Virus record (IMG/VR): IMGVR_UViG_3300044675_004833
Span: 1 to 26,326 of that record
DNA length: 26,326 nt
Reading direction: 5' to 3' (one strand)
From: a virus
Shown piece after piece: positions 15,757 through 22,961 of the stretch. The translations under genes and the position numbers were made by a program. How positions within the stretch are numbered: the first letter of the stretch is position 1; every line of letters starts with the position of its first letter. Under the pieces are notes generated by a model that did no database searches, was not told where the DNA came from, and saw nothing but the letters and a program-made list of their open reading frames with translations.

Positions 15757-16587
15757 ATGGCTTTAATATTACCAAGAACAAGTACAGTTGCAGCTAATAC
15801 AGATCCACGTATTTTAGTGTTACTAAGTAATACCAAAATAGGTAAGTCGTCAAATTTACTTAAATTACCTAATAGTCTACTTATTGACCTAGAAGATGGT
15901 AGTGAATATTATGATGGTACTAAACTTAACTTACGCAAAGAAGCTGCTACTAGCGGTACTGGTTTAGGTTCATTATTAGAAGAAACAGCTAAGTTAATTA
16001 AAGCTGAAAACGTTAAAGCTGGTAAACCCATATATGATTACATTGCACTTGATACATTAACTGCAATTGAAGCACTTGCTCTTGCTAAGGCTACATTCGA
16101 GTATAAGAAGTCGCCTATTGGTAAGAACTTCACTGGAAAGGATGTAACTGAGTTACCTAAAGGTGCTGGTTATGGTCTACTTAGACGGGCATTTATTGAC
16201 ATCGTTGAACCATTTAAAGGTTTAGCAGGTAAAGCTCTTATTCTCAGTGGTCACATTAAAGTAACGTCTGATGAGAAAACAGAGTTAGATGTGAAGGATA
16301 TTCAGTTAACAGGAAGTCTTAAATTATACACAGTAGCTAACGCCGATGCTATTGGGTATATGTATCGTAGTAAGAAAAATAAGAATCAGAATATAATTAG
16401 TTTTCTTACTGATGAATCTAATATTGCTACTGGTGCTAGAAGTGAACATTTACGTAATAGTGAATTTGTGATTAGTGAATTAGATCCAACAACTAAAGAG
16501 TTAACTGTACATTGGGATAAGATATTCACATCATTAGGTAGTAATCCATTACCAGTTGTACCTGCAACTAAGAAGATTCCTGTATGA
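15757..16587 (+). CDS. Sak4-like RecA-fold ATPase (single-strand annealing)
   Basis: The fold order fits phage Sak4-type proteins. Walker A is SNTKIGKS at residues 24-31 (the first Gly is replaced by Ser), then LLIDLEDGSEY at 41-51, and Walker B is YDYIALDT at 93-100. LSGHIK and a later TGS loop follow, as in Sak4. Sak4 proteins are RecA-related and promote single-strand annealing with a phage SSB. An SSB and a PD-(D/E)XK exonuclease lie about 5-6 kb downstream in the same orientation. The 276-residue length is slightly above the usual 230-260, with a Pro/Val-rich tail. Confidence 0.75.
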   Translation: MALILPRTSTVAANTDPRILVLLSNTKIGKSSNLLKLPNSLLIDLEDGSEYYDGTKLNLRKEAATSGTGLGSLLEETAKLIKAENVKAGKPIYDYIALDTLTAIEALALAKATFEYKKSPIGKNFTGKDVTELPKGAGYGLLRRAFIDIVEPFKGLAGKALILSGHIKVTSDEKTELDVKDIQLTGSLKLYTVANADAIGYMYRSKKNKNQNIISFLTDESNIATGARSEHLRNSEFVISELDPTTKELTVHWDKIFTSLGSNPLPVVPATKKIPV

Positions 16588-16826
16588 ACGATGCTGTAGC
16601 ATATCAAGTAATTAGTCGTAATAACGATAGATCCGGCAATCCATATAGACTTATATTAATTTATGATGCGGGATTTAAGGTTATCCATGTTGTAGAATCT
16701 CGCCAATCAAGTCCTAATTATGTCTATCATGAATGTCGTGGATTAATAGAGTTACCATCATTTCATCTAGAACCTAGAAGATACAATTCTTTTAAATCTA
16801 GATATGATGTAGTTAGCGAAATTTAA
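16584..16826 (+). CDS. hypothetical protein, 80 aa
   Basis: No family recognised. It has strand-rich sequence (YRLILIYDAGFKVIHVVES) and a C-terminal basic/aromatic tail. It begins in an ATGA overlap with the ATPase gene and ends before an intrinsic terminator, so it is probably the last gene of that transcription unit. Confidence 0.6.
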   Translation: MNDAVAYQVISRNNDRSGNPYRLILIYDAGFKVIHVVESRQSSPNYVYHECRGLIELPSFHLEPRRYNSFKSRYDVVSEI

Positions 16827-16833
16827 CTTAGTT

Positions 16834-16861
16834 AGTGCAGTTAGTAATAGCTGCACTTTTT
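16834..16861. terminator. intrinsic terminator (AGTGCAG/CTGCACT + T-run)
   Basis: AGTGCAG at 16834-16840 pairs perfectly with CTGCACT at 16851-16857. The stem is followed by a run of five T including its last base. This is the best terminator of the window. The next ATG (16863) begins only 6 nt past the stem, so that gene either has an internal promoter upstream or is reached by readthrough. Confidence 0.75.
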
Positions 16862-16862
16862 A

Positions 16863-17054
16863 ATGATGATTAACAATAAACGCGTGTTAATTAAGTTTGG
16901 AAGTTGTCCAAATGATAATAGATATTACAATCAATCTCGTCTTTGTAACATTCGTCATAGAATCAGACAACAAACTAAGCGACAATTAAAAGATATAGCT
17001 GATAATTATTCAATAAATCGTAGTTGGGATAACTTTATTCAACCAATATGCTAG
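16863..17054 (+). CDS. small basic protein, 63 aa
   Basis: No family recognised. It is strongly basic (RHRIRQQTKRQLK, residues about 31-43) and may bind nucleic acid. Two consecutive Met codons start it, with no ribosome binding site. It overlaps the RNA ligase start by 7 nt. It is the first gene after an intrinsic terminator. Confidence 0.55.
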   Translation: MMINNKRVLIKFGSCPNDNRYYNQSRLCNIRHRIRQQTKRQLKDIADNYSINRSWDNFIQPIC

Positions 17055-18124
17055 TACAAGAATATCTCCGAACTAAGTCATTAAAAGACTTAACCGCCGA
17101 ATTAGGAATACAAGTTAGACGACATACTAAATATCCTAATCTAGTTGGATTATGTTATTGGAATGTTACATCACCCTATTATCATCCAATAGTAACTGAA
17201 TGTCGCGGATTAATATTAGATGAAGCTAATGATTGGAATGTTGTAGCATATCCATTTGATAGATTCTATAACTATGGTGAATCATGTGCAGCAGAAATAG
17301 ACTTCGATAACTCTTATGCTTATAAGAAGTTAGATGGCAGTCTAATCATTATGTATTACTACAATGATGAATGGTTAGTTGCAACTACTGGATCTCCTGA
17401 TGCTGGTGGAACTATACTTGATTATAGTGTTACATTTGCTGAACTTGCATGGACTGTATTTATGCAAGAATCATATAAATTAGATGACTTTGATGTTAAC
17501 TATACGTATATGTTTGAGTTATGTACACCATTTAATCCAGTAGTTGTATCACATAGTAGTAACTCATTAACTTTAATTGGAGTTAGAAATAGAACTACAT
17601 TACGTGAGGAGTCGATAGCACAACCTAAGTTCACTTCGTTTAAGTTAGTTGACTATCTTGAATATGGTTTAACTATAGATGAAGTTAGAGATGAGTTAGT
17701 TAAGTTAGATGGATTACATAATGAAGGTTATGTAATAGTAGAATGGTGTACTTGGAAACGAGTTAAATTAAAACACGATGATTATGTTAAATATCATAGG
17801 ATTAAATCAAGCGTTACCAAACGTGACATATTAGAGTTAGTTAGAACAGGTGAAGGTAATGAGTTTATCAGTTACTTCCATGAATTTAATAGCATCTACA
17901 ATAACTACTTAACTAAATACAATAAGTTATGTGAGTTAATTGAACATGATTTAAATGAGTTCGCTAAAATCACCGATAAGAAACAGTTTGCAATAGCTAT
18001 CTCTAACATCAAATGGAAAGTTATCCTATTCTCAATTAGAGATGGTCATAGTAAGTCAGTTAAAGAAGCACTATCTAAGTTGTTGTTAAAGAATTTTGAG
18101 ACGTTGATGGAATTATGCAAGTAA
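17048..18124 (+). CDS. rnlA: T4 RNA ligase 1 family enzyme
   Basis: This is an ATP-dependent RNA ligase of the T4 Rnl1 type, which seals cleaved tRNA after anticodon nuclease attack. The adenylation motif is KLDG at residues 94-97 (Lys94 is the nucleotidyl acceptor). ECRGLILDE at 51-59 holds the conserved Arg. YMFELCTPFNPVVV at 154-167 is motif III/IIIa, EGYVI at 226-230 is motif IV, and VKLKHDDY at 239-246 is motif V. The C-terminal 100 residues are helical, as in the Rnl1 specificity domain. The 358-residue length is close to the T4 enzyme (374). It overlaps the kinase gene downstream by 10 nt. Confidence 0.93.
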   Translation: MLVQEYLRTKSLKDLTAELGIQVRRHTKYPNLVGLCYWNVTSPYYHPIVTECRGLILDEANDWNVVAYPFDRFYNYGESCAAEIDFDNSYAYKKLDGSLIIMYYYNDEWLVATTGSPDAGGTILDYSVTFAELAWTVFMQESYKLDDFDVNYTYMFELCTPFNPVVVSHSSNSLTLIGVRNRTTLREESIAQPKFTSFKLVDYLEYGLTIDEVRDELVKLDGLHNEGYVIVEWCTWKRVKLKHDDYVKYHRIKSSVTKRDILELVRTGEGNEFISYFHEFNSIYNNYLTKYNKLCELIEHDLNEFAKITDKKQFAIAISNIKWKVILFSIRDGHSKSVKEALSKLLLKNFETLMELCK

Positions 18125-18963
18125 TTATGACAGTTGGCTTACCTGGATCTGGTAAAACTACATACGCTATACAATTAGTTACCGATGTACCTGGATGGAA
18201 GCGTATTAATAAAGACGATATTCGCACCATGATGGACAACGGCGTATACAGTAAGAAAAATGAGAAGTTTGTTATTCAATGTGAGGAATTACTAATACTA
18301 GAGGCACTTAGTAATGGGTATAATGTGATACTTGATAATACGCACCTTTGTCCAAAGCATAAGACTAGAATTGCCGCATTAATTGAAGGTAAAGCTGAAT
18401 TAATCATCAATGATAGTTTTCTTACCGTTCCTTTATCTGAGTGCATTAAACGTGATCTAACTCGAACTAACTCAGTAGGTGAAGCTGTTATTCGTGGTAT
18501 GTACGATAAATATCTGTATGTTGATCCTCCTAGTGCAGCTAGAATAGAAGGTCTTCCAGATTGCGTCATAATTGACCTTGACGGTACTCTAAGTCTACTT
18601 AATGGTCGTAATCCCTATGATGCTAGTACGTGCGAGGATGACCTACTTAATGAACCAGTCTATGAATTATATAAGTCGTATTATCCAAGTAAGAAAATAG
18701 TATTAGTATCAGGACGTAAGGATACTTGGAAAGATCAGACTATTAGTTGGTTAGATAAACATAACATTAGATATGATGCGTTGTATATGCGTGCTGAACT
18801 TGATCAACGTAAGGATAGTGTAGTTAAACAGGAGATATATGAAGCGTATATCAAGAATGTTTATAATGTTCATGCTGTAATTGATGATAGACCACAGGTA
18901 TTAAGAATGTGGCGGGATAATGGACTATTCACTATTAACGTAGGACATGGAGTTAATTTCTAA
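18115..18963 (+). CDS. pseT: polynucleotide kinase / 3'-phosphatase (T4 Pnkp family)
   Basis: The N-terminal kinase has GLPGSGKT at residues 8-15 (Walker A) and a downstream DNTH motif, and it phosphorylates 5'-OH ends. The C-terminal HAD-type phosphatase has DLDGT at 154-158 with Asp154 and Asp156, LVSGR at 197-201, and DDRPQVLRMWR at 257-267, and it removes 3' phosphates and cyclic phosphates. All motifs are intact and the 282-residue length is near the T4 301. With RNA ligase immediately upstream it forms the repair pair that heals and seals cut tRNA. Confidence 0.95.
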   Translation: MQVIMTVGLPGSGKTTYAIQLVTDVPGWKRINKDDIRTMMDNGVYSKKNEKFVIQCEELLILEALSNGYNVILDNTHLCPKHKTRIAALIEGKAELIINDSFLTVPLSECIKRDLTRTNSVGEAVIRGMYDKYLYVDPPSAARIEGLPDCVIIDLDGTLSLLNGRNPYDASTCEDDLLNEPVYELYKSYYPSKKIVLVSGRKDTWKDQTISWLDKHNIRYDALYMRAELDQRKDSVVKQEIYEAYIKNVYNVHAVIDDRPQVLRMWRDNGLFTINVGHGVNF

Positions 18964-19274
18964 TGATAGAGAACGATAATCAACTTGAAGTTACATTAAA
19001 TGCAATATCTAAGTTTGCTACATCTATTGCTAACTTAGCTAATGTAGATAGAATTGGTACTACAACTAACGATAAGTTAAAAGGTGTTAGAGTTGTTCAA
19101 TTGTTAAGTAATCATCAATTAGAGCAATTAAATCAATTGCGACAAACTGATATGTATGAAGCATTAGATACATTATCTAATTGGGTTCAGGCTATGAATA
19201 ATAATAATGATGTACCTGATGAATTACAAGCTGTATATGACCGTGTTTGGGAAATGGAGAAACACAATATTTAA
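18963..19274 (+). CDS. hypothetical protein, 103 aa
   Basis: No family recognised. It is acidic and helical, with a segment LDTLSNWVQAMNN and a C-terminus with many Glu. It shares one base with the kinase stop (TAATG junction) and ends before the non-coding stretch at 19275-19428. It may be a small regulator or partner of the repair pair, but this is only position-based. Confidence 0.6.
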   Translation: MIENDNQLEVTLNAISKFATSIANLANVDRIGTTTNDKLKGVRVVQLLSNHQLEQLNQLRQTDMYEALDTLSNWVQAMNNNNDVPDELQAVYDRVWEMEKHNI

Positions 19275-19304
19275 TTAGAACATCAGTTACTAATTAATGA
19301 CGGC

Positions 19305-19344
19305 GTAGCAATAACTGTTGTATTAATACAGTGGTTATTACTAC
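19305..19344. ncRNA. large imperfect dyad in non-coding gap
   Basis: The 40-nt segment is an imperfect palindrome: GTAG..AATAAC on the left pairs with GTTATT..CTAC on the right, around the perfect core TGTATTAATACA. As RNA the only non-pairing position is one C-A, with three G-U pairs. It lies in a 154-nt stretch without a gene (19275-19428). It could be an RNA element, an operator for a dimeric protein, or a weak terminator. Confidence 0.4.
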
Positions 19345-19357
19345 GTTACTAAATATC

Positions 19358-19378
19358 TAGTTCCTAACTATGGAACTA
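19358..19378. ncRNA. second hairpin in the non-coding gap (TAGTTCC/GGAACTA)
   Basis: TAGTTCC at 19358-19364 pairs perfectly with GGAACTA at 19372-19378 around a 7-nt loop. It follows the 40-nt dyad by 13 nt. The pair could be two domains of a small RNA or of the 5' leader of the next gene. No T-run follows, and it does not fold as a tRNA. Confidence 0.4.
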
Positions 19379-19428
19379 AGTTAATTGCGCGAACATTATT
19401 GAATTAACTAGTGTAATAGGTGAAACAC

Positions 19429-19629
19429 ATGGAAACACAAGAGATATTAATTAAGATACTTGAACTATTAGACAAACAGAATTGTGTAATTTCTGATCTT
19501 GTTTGGAATAGTGAAGACACTAATTTTCAATACGATATATATAAAATAGGTGATGAAATAACCCAATTGCATAATCAAATGATAAGTAATGCTAAGTCAA
19601 CTGATATTACATGGGATGCAAGTAAATGA
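19429..19629 (+). CDS. hypothetical small protein, 66 aa
   Basis: No family recognised. Start at ATG 19429 because AGGTGA precedes it. A GTG at 19420 is possible. It is helical and acidic (METQEILIKILELLDKQNC onward). It overlaps the antirepressor-like remnant by 14 nt. Confidence 0.5.
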   Translation: METQEILIKILELLDKQNCVISDLVWNSEDTNFQYDIYKIGDEITQLHNQMISNAKSTDITWDASK

Positions 19630-19879
19630 TGAAAACAGAATTAAATTTAATCAAGATTTAGCATTACAGTTACTTGAATCTGAAGTAGAATTTCCAATTG
19701 ATTTTGAAGATGCTTGGACATGGTTATCATGATATGATAAATCTACAGGTAAAAGAGCATTACTAAATTGTGGTTTTGTGGAGGAATTAGACTTCCACAT
19801 TTCTGCGGAGGCGACAACCACAGGCATTTCAGCCATTCCAAGGAGTCTATTTTTCTTACTAGTCTCACATTTACATTAA
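19616..19879 (+). pseudogene. antirepressor-like (AntA/AntB-type) remnant, split by TGA and truncated
   Basis: ATG 19616 reads 38 codons (ending DFEDAWTWLS) to a TGA at 19730-19732. The same frame stays open to a TAA at 19877-19879 (RALLNCGFVEELDFHISAE, then TTTGISAIPR). Across the stop this resembles the N-terminal domain of AntA/AntB-type antirepressors (WLGY..K..A...L, then FVEGVDF). The family region after ISAIP should continue through a helical block, but the frame here ends in a hydrophobic tail (SLFFLLVSHLHLH). So it has both an internal stop and a lost C-terminus. A GTAAGAAAA copy (19851-19859, - strand) lies exactly at the point where similarity ends. It is probably a degraded gene. 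The next gene may be its functional relative. Confidence 0.5.
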
Positions 19880-19894
19880 TTAGGAATTAAACAA

Positions 19895-20695
19895 ATGAAA
19901 GCTACAAGAACTACGATTAAATACGGTTCAGTTGATTTAGAAGTATTTATGCTTCCTGATGGTACGTATAAACTTAGTCAAACTCAAGCTGGATTATCAA
20001 TAAATAAACGTCCTGCAAGCCTTAACGAATTTTTAGCAGGTAAATCCTCAGAAGCTTTACCACATAAGGATTCCAGCCTTGTCGAAGTTGAAATTGACAG
20101 TAGACCTGGTATTAAATTTAACGCTGTACCTATTAAACTTATTGTTTCTTACTGGACATATTGGGCTAATAAAGGTAATACCTTAGCTCAAGCGTTATTA
20201 GCTGCTGGTACAGAAGAAACTATTAATCGTCTATGTGATACAGCATTTAACGTAATTAAATCAGATGAGGAATATAATAATCAAACATTAGATAACATTA
20301 ATCAGAATCAGATGTTATTTAAAATGATGAAGATGATTAACTCAATGAACGAGAAGTTAACACAACAAGAAGAAACTAATAAACAACTATTATCTAGAAC
20401 AACTAAGTTAGATGCTATTGAAGAAGCTCACACTAATAATCCTGGTATTAAAGATGTAATTGATGCAGAGTTAGAACATAATTATTCAGATGATGTTAGT
20501 TTTACGGTAGTTGAATATCTTAATCATAAAGGAGTTAGCTTAACTCATGCCACTACATTAAGTAAACGCGCTCCTCAGTTTGTTAGATGTGGTAGTTTTG
20601 GACAACCTACACGTAATAGTAAATGTCAATACGTTTATACAGGCAACCAAGTTAATTATCTAGATTGTGCATTAAGAACTATATTGGATATTTAA
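19895..20695 (+). CDS. hypothetical phage/cyanobacterial-type regulator-like protein, 266 aa
   Basis: The N-terminal domain (SVDLEVFMLPDGTYKLSQTQ, residues about 12-31) resembles proteins I associate with cyanobacteria and their phages, of uncertain function but close to antirepressor-type genes. A KRPASLNEFLAGK segment follows. Residues about 140-175 form a coiled coil (MLFKMMKMINSMNEKLTQQE). The C-terminal domain has ISxF-type strands and VGYxx patterns near residues 205-250. It has a TAGGA ribosome binding site and directly follows the broken antirepressor-like ORF. A regulatory role is inferred from that context only. Confidence 0.6.
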   Translation: MKATRTTIKYGSVDLEVFMLPDGTYKLSQTQAGLSINKRPASLNEFLAGKSSEALPHKDSSLVEVEIDSRPGIKFNAVPIKLIVSYWTYWANKGNTLAQALLAAGTEETINRLCDTAFNVIKSDEEYNNQTLDNINQNQMLFKMMKMINSMNEKLTQQEETNKQLLSRTTKLDAIEEAHTNNPGIKDVIDAELEHNYSDDVSFTVVEYLNHKGVSLTHATTLSKRAPQFVRCGSFGQPTRNSKCQYVYTGNQVNYLDCALRTILDI

Positions 20696-20698
20696 ATT

Positions 20699-20956
20699 AT
20701 GAAGATAACATTACCAATTCAATACTTTCTATTTAGTGTAGTTGCAGAACATAATAATCCCGCAGTATTGAAATACATTGCTGATGTATTATGTGATCAT
20801 TACTTTGTACCTGATGAAATAACTGAAGCAATGTTAATTGACTTTGCTGCTAGTAAAGCTGCCTGTAATAACGCTACTGAATGTGAGTGGGTTAAAACAA
20901 CACTAATAACTTGGTATAAGAAGTATTATCGACCTAGTCGTCATAGTCCCATGTAA
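20699..20956 (+). CDS. hypothetical protein, 85 aa
   Basis: No family recognised. It is helical with two Cys (DVLCDH, AACNNATECEW) and ends basic. It starts 3 nt after the previous stop. A 91-nt non-coding leader follows before the SSB gene. Confidence 0.55.
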   Translation: MKITLPIQYFLFSVVAEHNNPAVLKYIADVLCDHYFVPDEITEAMLIDFAASKAACNNATECEWVKTTLITWYKKYYRPSRHSPM

Positions 20957-21047
20957 TTTTAGATTATTGTGGTAATATAGTTGAAGTAACATCGTGCGGG
21001 GTGACTAAGCACAACAAACGACAAAGTTAAATAAGGAACAAAGAATC
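20957..21047. promoter_or_regulatory. ssb: leader region of the SSB gene
   Basis: No gene fits in this stretch. A GTGC...GCAC stem (20994-20997 with 21009-21012) and an A/T-rich block with TAATATAG upstream (about 20971-20980) could be an RNA stem and a promoter. The sequence AAGGA before the ATG is a ribosome binding site. Promoter assignment is weak because no -35 box is clear. A promoter here would suit an SSB, which needs high amounts. Confidence 0.3.
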
Positions 21048-21467
21048 ATGGCTTATCAATTTTATCTATCTGGTACTGAATCTACAATTGCTGGACGTTT
21101 AGTAGCAGATATTGTTATTGAGACTAAAGGTGAGAAGCGTACTGCAAAGATTAAGATTGCAGCTAACGCAGGAAGTAAGAAAAATGAAGCGGGTGATTAT
21201 GAGAACATTGTAGATTTTTATGATCTCACAATCTGGGATAACGGTGGCGCATCTACTGAGTTTCTAGATGCTATTGAGAAACCACCATCTGAGAAGTTAG
21301 TATTCAAGAAGGGTAATAATGTTGTATTCCATGGCATGATTACTAATGGAGTACGCGAATATGAAGGTAAAGCATATAAAGATACTAAGGTTAATCACTT
21401 CTTTCATCTAGCTAAAGTAATGCCTAATGTAGCTAAACAACAAGAAGATGTTAGTGGTGGTTATTAA
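21048..21467 (+). CDS. ssb: single-stranded DNA-binding protein
   Basis: It is a phage SSB with an OB-fold pattern: strands LVADIVIETK, AKIKIAAN, VDFYDLTIW, and NNVVFHGMITNGVREYEG. The 139-residue length fits small phage SSBs. The acidic C-terminal tail of host SSB (DDxPF) is absent, and it ends QQEDVSGGY. It would coat ssDNA and hand it to the Sak4-like annealing ATPase. The 91-nt leader suggests its own promoter. It shares one base with the next start. Confidence 0.75.
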   Translation: MAYQFYLSGTESTIAGRLVADIVIETKGEKRTAKIKIAANAGSKKNEAGDYENIVDFYDLTIWDNGGASTEFLDAIEKPPSEKLVFKKGNNVVFHGMITNGVREYEGKAYKDTKVNHFFHLAKVMPNVAKQQEDVSGGY

Positions 21468-21805
21468 TGCAACTAATACTAAATCTAATAATAGTAATAT
21501 TAACTGTATTTAGTTGTACTGCAATTGACGCATCTGAATTAACTCACACTAATATTAATGGTGTACTAGTTGATAAGTGGCATGAGGAATCATGTACACC
21601 TAACTTCGATGGTAGCGGTAACTATCTAGGTGAAAGTTGTTCAGATAAGTACACTATTGTAGTTGTTGATGATACTAATGAACGACATGAATATCAAGTT
21701 AGTTACAGTGAATTTGGTGATTTATTAACTAAGTCATTCATCTCTGTTTCTTACGATATAGGTCGTCTTGGTATATTTCATAATTTCCATTTAGAATCCA
21801 AGTAA
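21467..21805 (+). CDS. exported or lipoprotein-like protein, 112 aa
   Basis: Residues 1-22 (MQLILNLIIVILTVFSCTAI) form a typical signal peptide, with VFSC at 14-17 close to a lipobox. If it is cleaved there, Cys17 would carry lipid. The mature part contains a further pair of Cys in PNFDG...GESCSD and beta strands (YTIVVVDD). It should act in the periplasm or cell surface. It is odd to find it between SSB and the exonuclease. Function unknown. Confidence 0.65.
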   Translation: MQLILNLIIVILTVFSCTAIDASELTHTNINGVLVDKWHEESCTPNFDGSGNYLGESCSDKYTIVVVDDTNERHEYQVSYSEFGDLLTKSFISVSYDIGRLGIFHNFHLESK

Positions 21806-21811
21806 TGTGAT

Positions 21812-21848
21812 ATATTAGTCTTATATTTAATATGTATAAGACTAATAT
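21812..21848. promoter_or_regulatory. perfect 14-bp hairpin around the exonuclease start codon
   Basis: ATATTAGTCTTATA (21812-21825) pairs perfectly with TATAAGACTAATAT (21835-21848) around a 9-nt loop. The loop contains the ATG at 21832-21834, and the second in-frame ATG (21847) overlaps the right end of the stem. No Shine-Dalgarno precedes either. The stem is long enough to hide or present the start codon, or to be an operator for a dimeric DNA-binding protein. Confidence 0.6.
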
Positions 21849-22644
21849 GTTAACTCAAATAAATGATGAAGTAGAAGGTCGTTCATATCAATTAGATGGA
21901 ACAACTAAGAAATTTAAATCAGTTACTACATTAATTAACTACGCTAAACCTAAAGAGGGATTACTTAAATGGCGTGCTAGTGTAGGTGAAGCTGAAGCTA
22001 ATAAAATAACACAGACTGCTGCAACTCGTGGTACTGAGGTACATAAATTAATCGAGGATTATTATAAGAGTAAGAAAACAAGCGTAACTCAAACAAGTGA
22101 TGATGTATTCTTCAATAAGTTTCTACCTGTACTTGATCTCATAACTCCCATAGCTGTTGAAGAGAAGACATATTGGGTAGATGAAGCTACTGGACGTGGA
22201 TTTGCTGGTACATACGATATGTGCGGCAATGTAGATACCACTAAGTTCATTGGTAGAGATAGTGGGGTTATTACTTCATCTAATTCAGTGGCGGACTGGA
22301 AAAACTGGAATAGAGCTAAATATCCAGTTGCACAAACTAAAGATGGTGGTAAGTATTATCCTCTAATTGGGTACTACTTACAATTATCTGCTTATTGTGC
22401 TGCTATAAATCAACGTACTAATTGCATTCATGAAGTAAGTAACGCATATATTATTGGAGTTACTGAAACTTGCAGATCACCATTTATCTATTATCTTAAT
22501 GATGATGCTGTAATGTTCTATTGGGATAAAATGAAGAACTTAGTTAATTGCTACTATAATAATGCTAAGTTCGATTGGGAACAAATGGAAACTGAAGCTG
22601 AACGATATGGGTTTCTAGGAGAACGAGTAGATTTAGTTAAATAG
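21832..22644 (+). CDS. PD-(D/E)XK nuclease, RecB/Cas4-type exonuclease
   Basis: The motifs of a RecB-like nuclease are present: RGTEVH at residues 66-71, Glu at 110-111, GFAGTYDM at 123-130 with Asp129, VADWKNW at 153-159 (the D-x-K pair 155-157), and QLSAY at 184-188. Such enzymes degrade DNA ends in recombination with an SSB and an annealing protein. The SSB lies upstream and a Sak4-like ATPase is about 6 kb away. The length of 270 fits. The start may be the ATG at 21832 or that at 21847, both in the hairpin. Confidence 0.8.
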   Translation: MYKTNMLTQINDEVEGRSYQLDGTTKKFKSVTTLINYAKPKEGLLKWRASVGEAEANKITQTAATRGTEVHKLIEDYYKSKKTSVTQTSDDVFFNKFLPVLDLITPIAVEEKTYWVDEATGRGFAGTYDMCGNVDTTKFIGRDSGVITSSNSVADWKNWNRAKYPVAQTKDGGKYYPLIGYYLQLSAYCAAINQRTNCIHEVSNAYIIGVTETCRSPFIYYLNDDAVMFYWDKMKNLVNCYYNNAKFDWEQMETEAERYGFLGERVDLVK

Positions 22645-22654
22645 GAATAGTAAC

Positions 22655-22960
22655 ATGACAATATCTTTCAAACACTTACAATCTAAATGTATTCCTGAAT
22701 CAAGAACTATAGATGAAATAAATAAGTTAAAAGAGTTATACGTTTTAAGTACATTACATACTAAACAACTTCTTAATTTAAAAGAACTTTTAATTAAAGT
22801 TCATTGTGCAGGACGTACATTAGGTTTTTACGAGAGTTGGGTTAAAGATACACTGTATAGTGGTATTTGGATAAGAGAAAGTCTATTAAGACGTGAACTT
22901 AATAGAAGAGAACATATACCAAATAAAGCAGAAAGTAAACAACTTAGAAAACAACATTAA
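22655..22960 (+). CDS. hypothetical protein, 101 aa
   Basis: No family recognised. It is basic and helical (RRELNRREHIPNKAESKQLRK), which could allow nucleic-acid contact. It starts after TAGGAATAGTAAC, a fair ribosome binding site, and is directly followed by the next gene. Confidence 0.6.
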   Translation: MTISFKHLQSKCIPESRTIDEINKLKELYVLSTLHTKQLLNLKELLIKVHCAGRTLGFYESWVKDTLYSGIWIRESLLRRELNRREHIPNKAESKQLRKQH

Positions 22961-22961
22961 C

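Noticed and set aside
18276-18569. - strand frame inside the polynucleotide kinase gene
   Set aside because: It lies opposite conserved kinase sequence and has no independent support.
19275-19428. tRNA gene in the structured gap
   Set aside because: The dyad and hairpin do not form a cloverleaf, and no T-arm consensus or CCA-type end is visible.
19651-19836. - strand frame of 61 codons over the antirepressor-like remnant
   Set aside because: The + frame shows a family pattern across the stop, so the - frame is an accidental reading.
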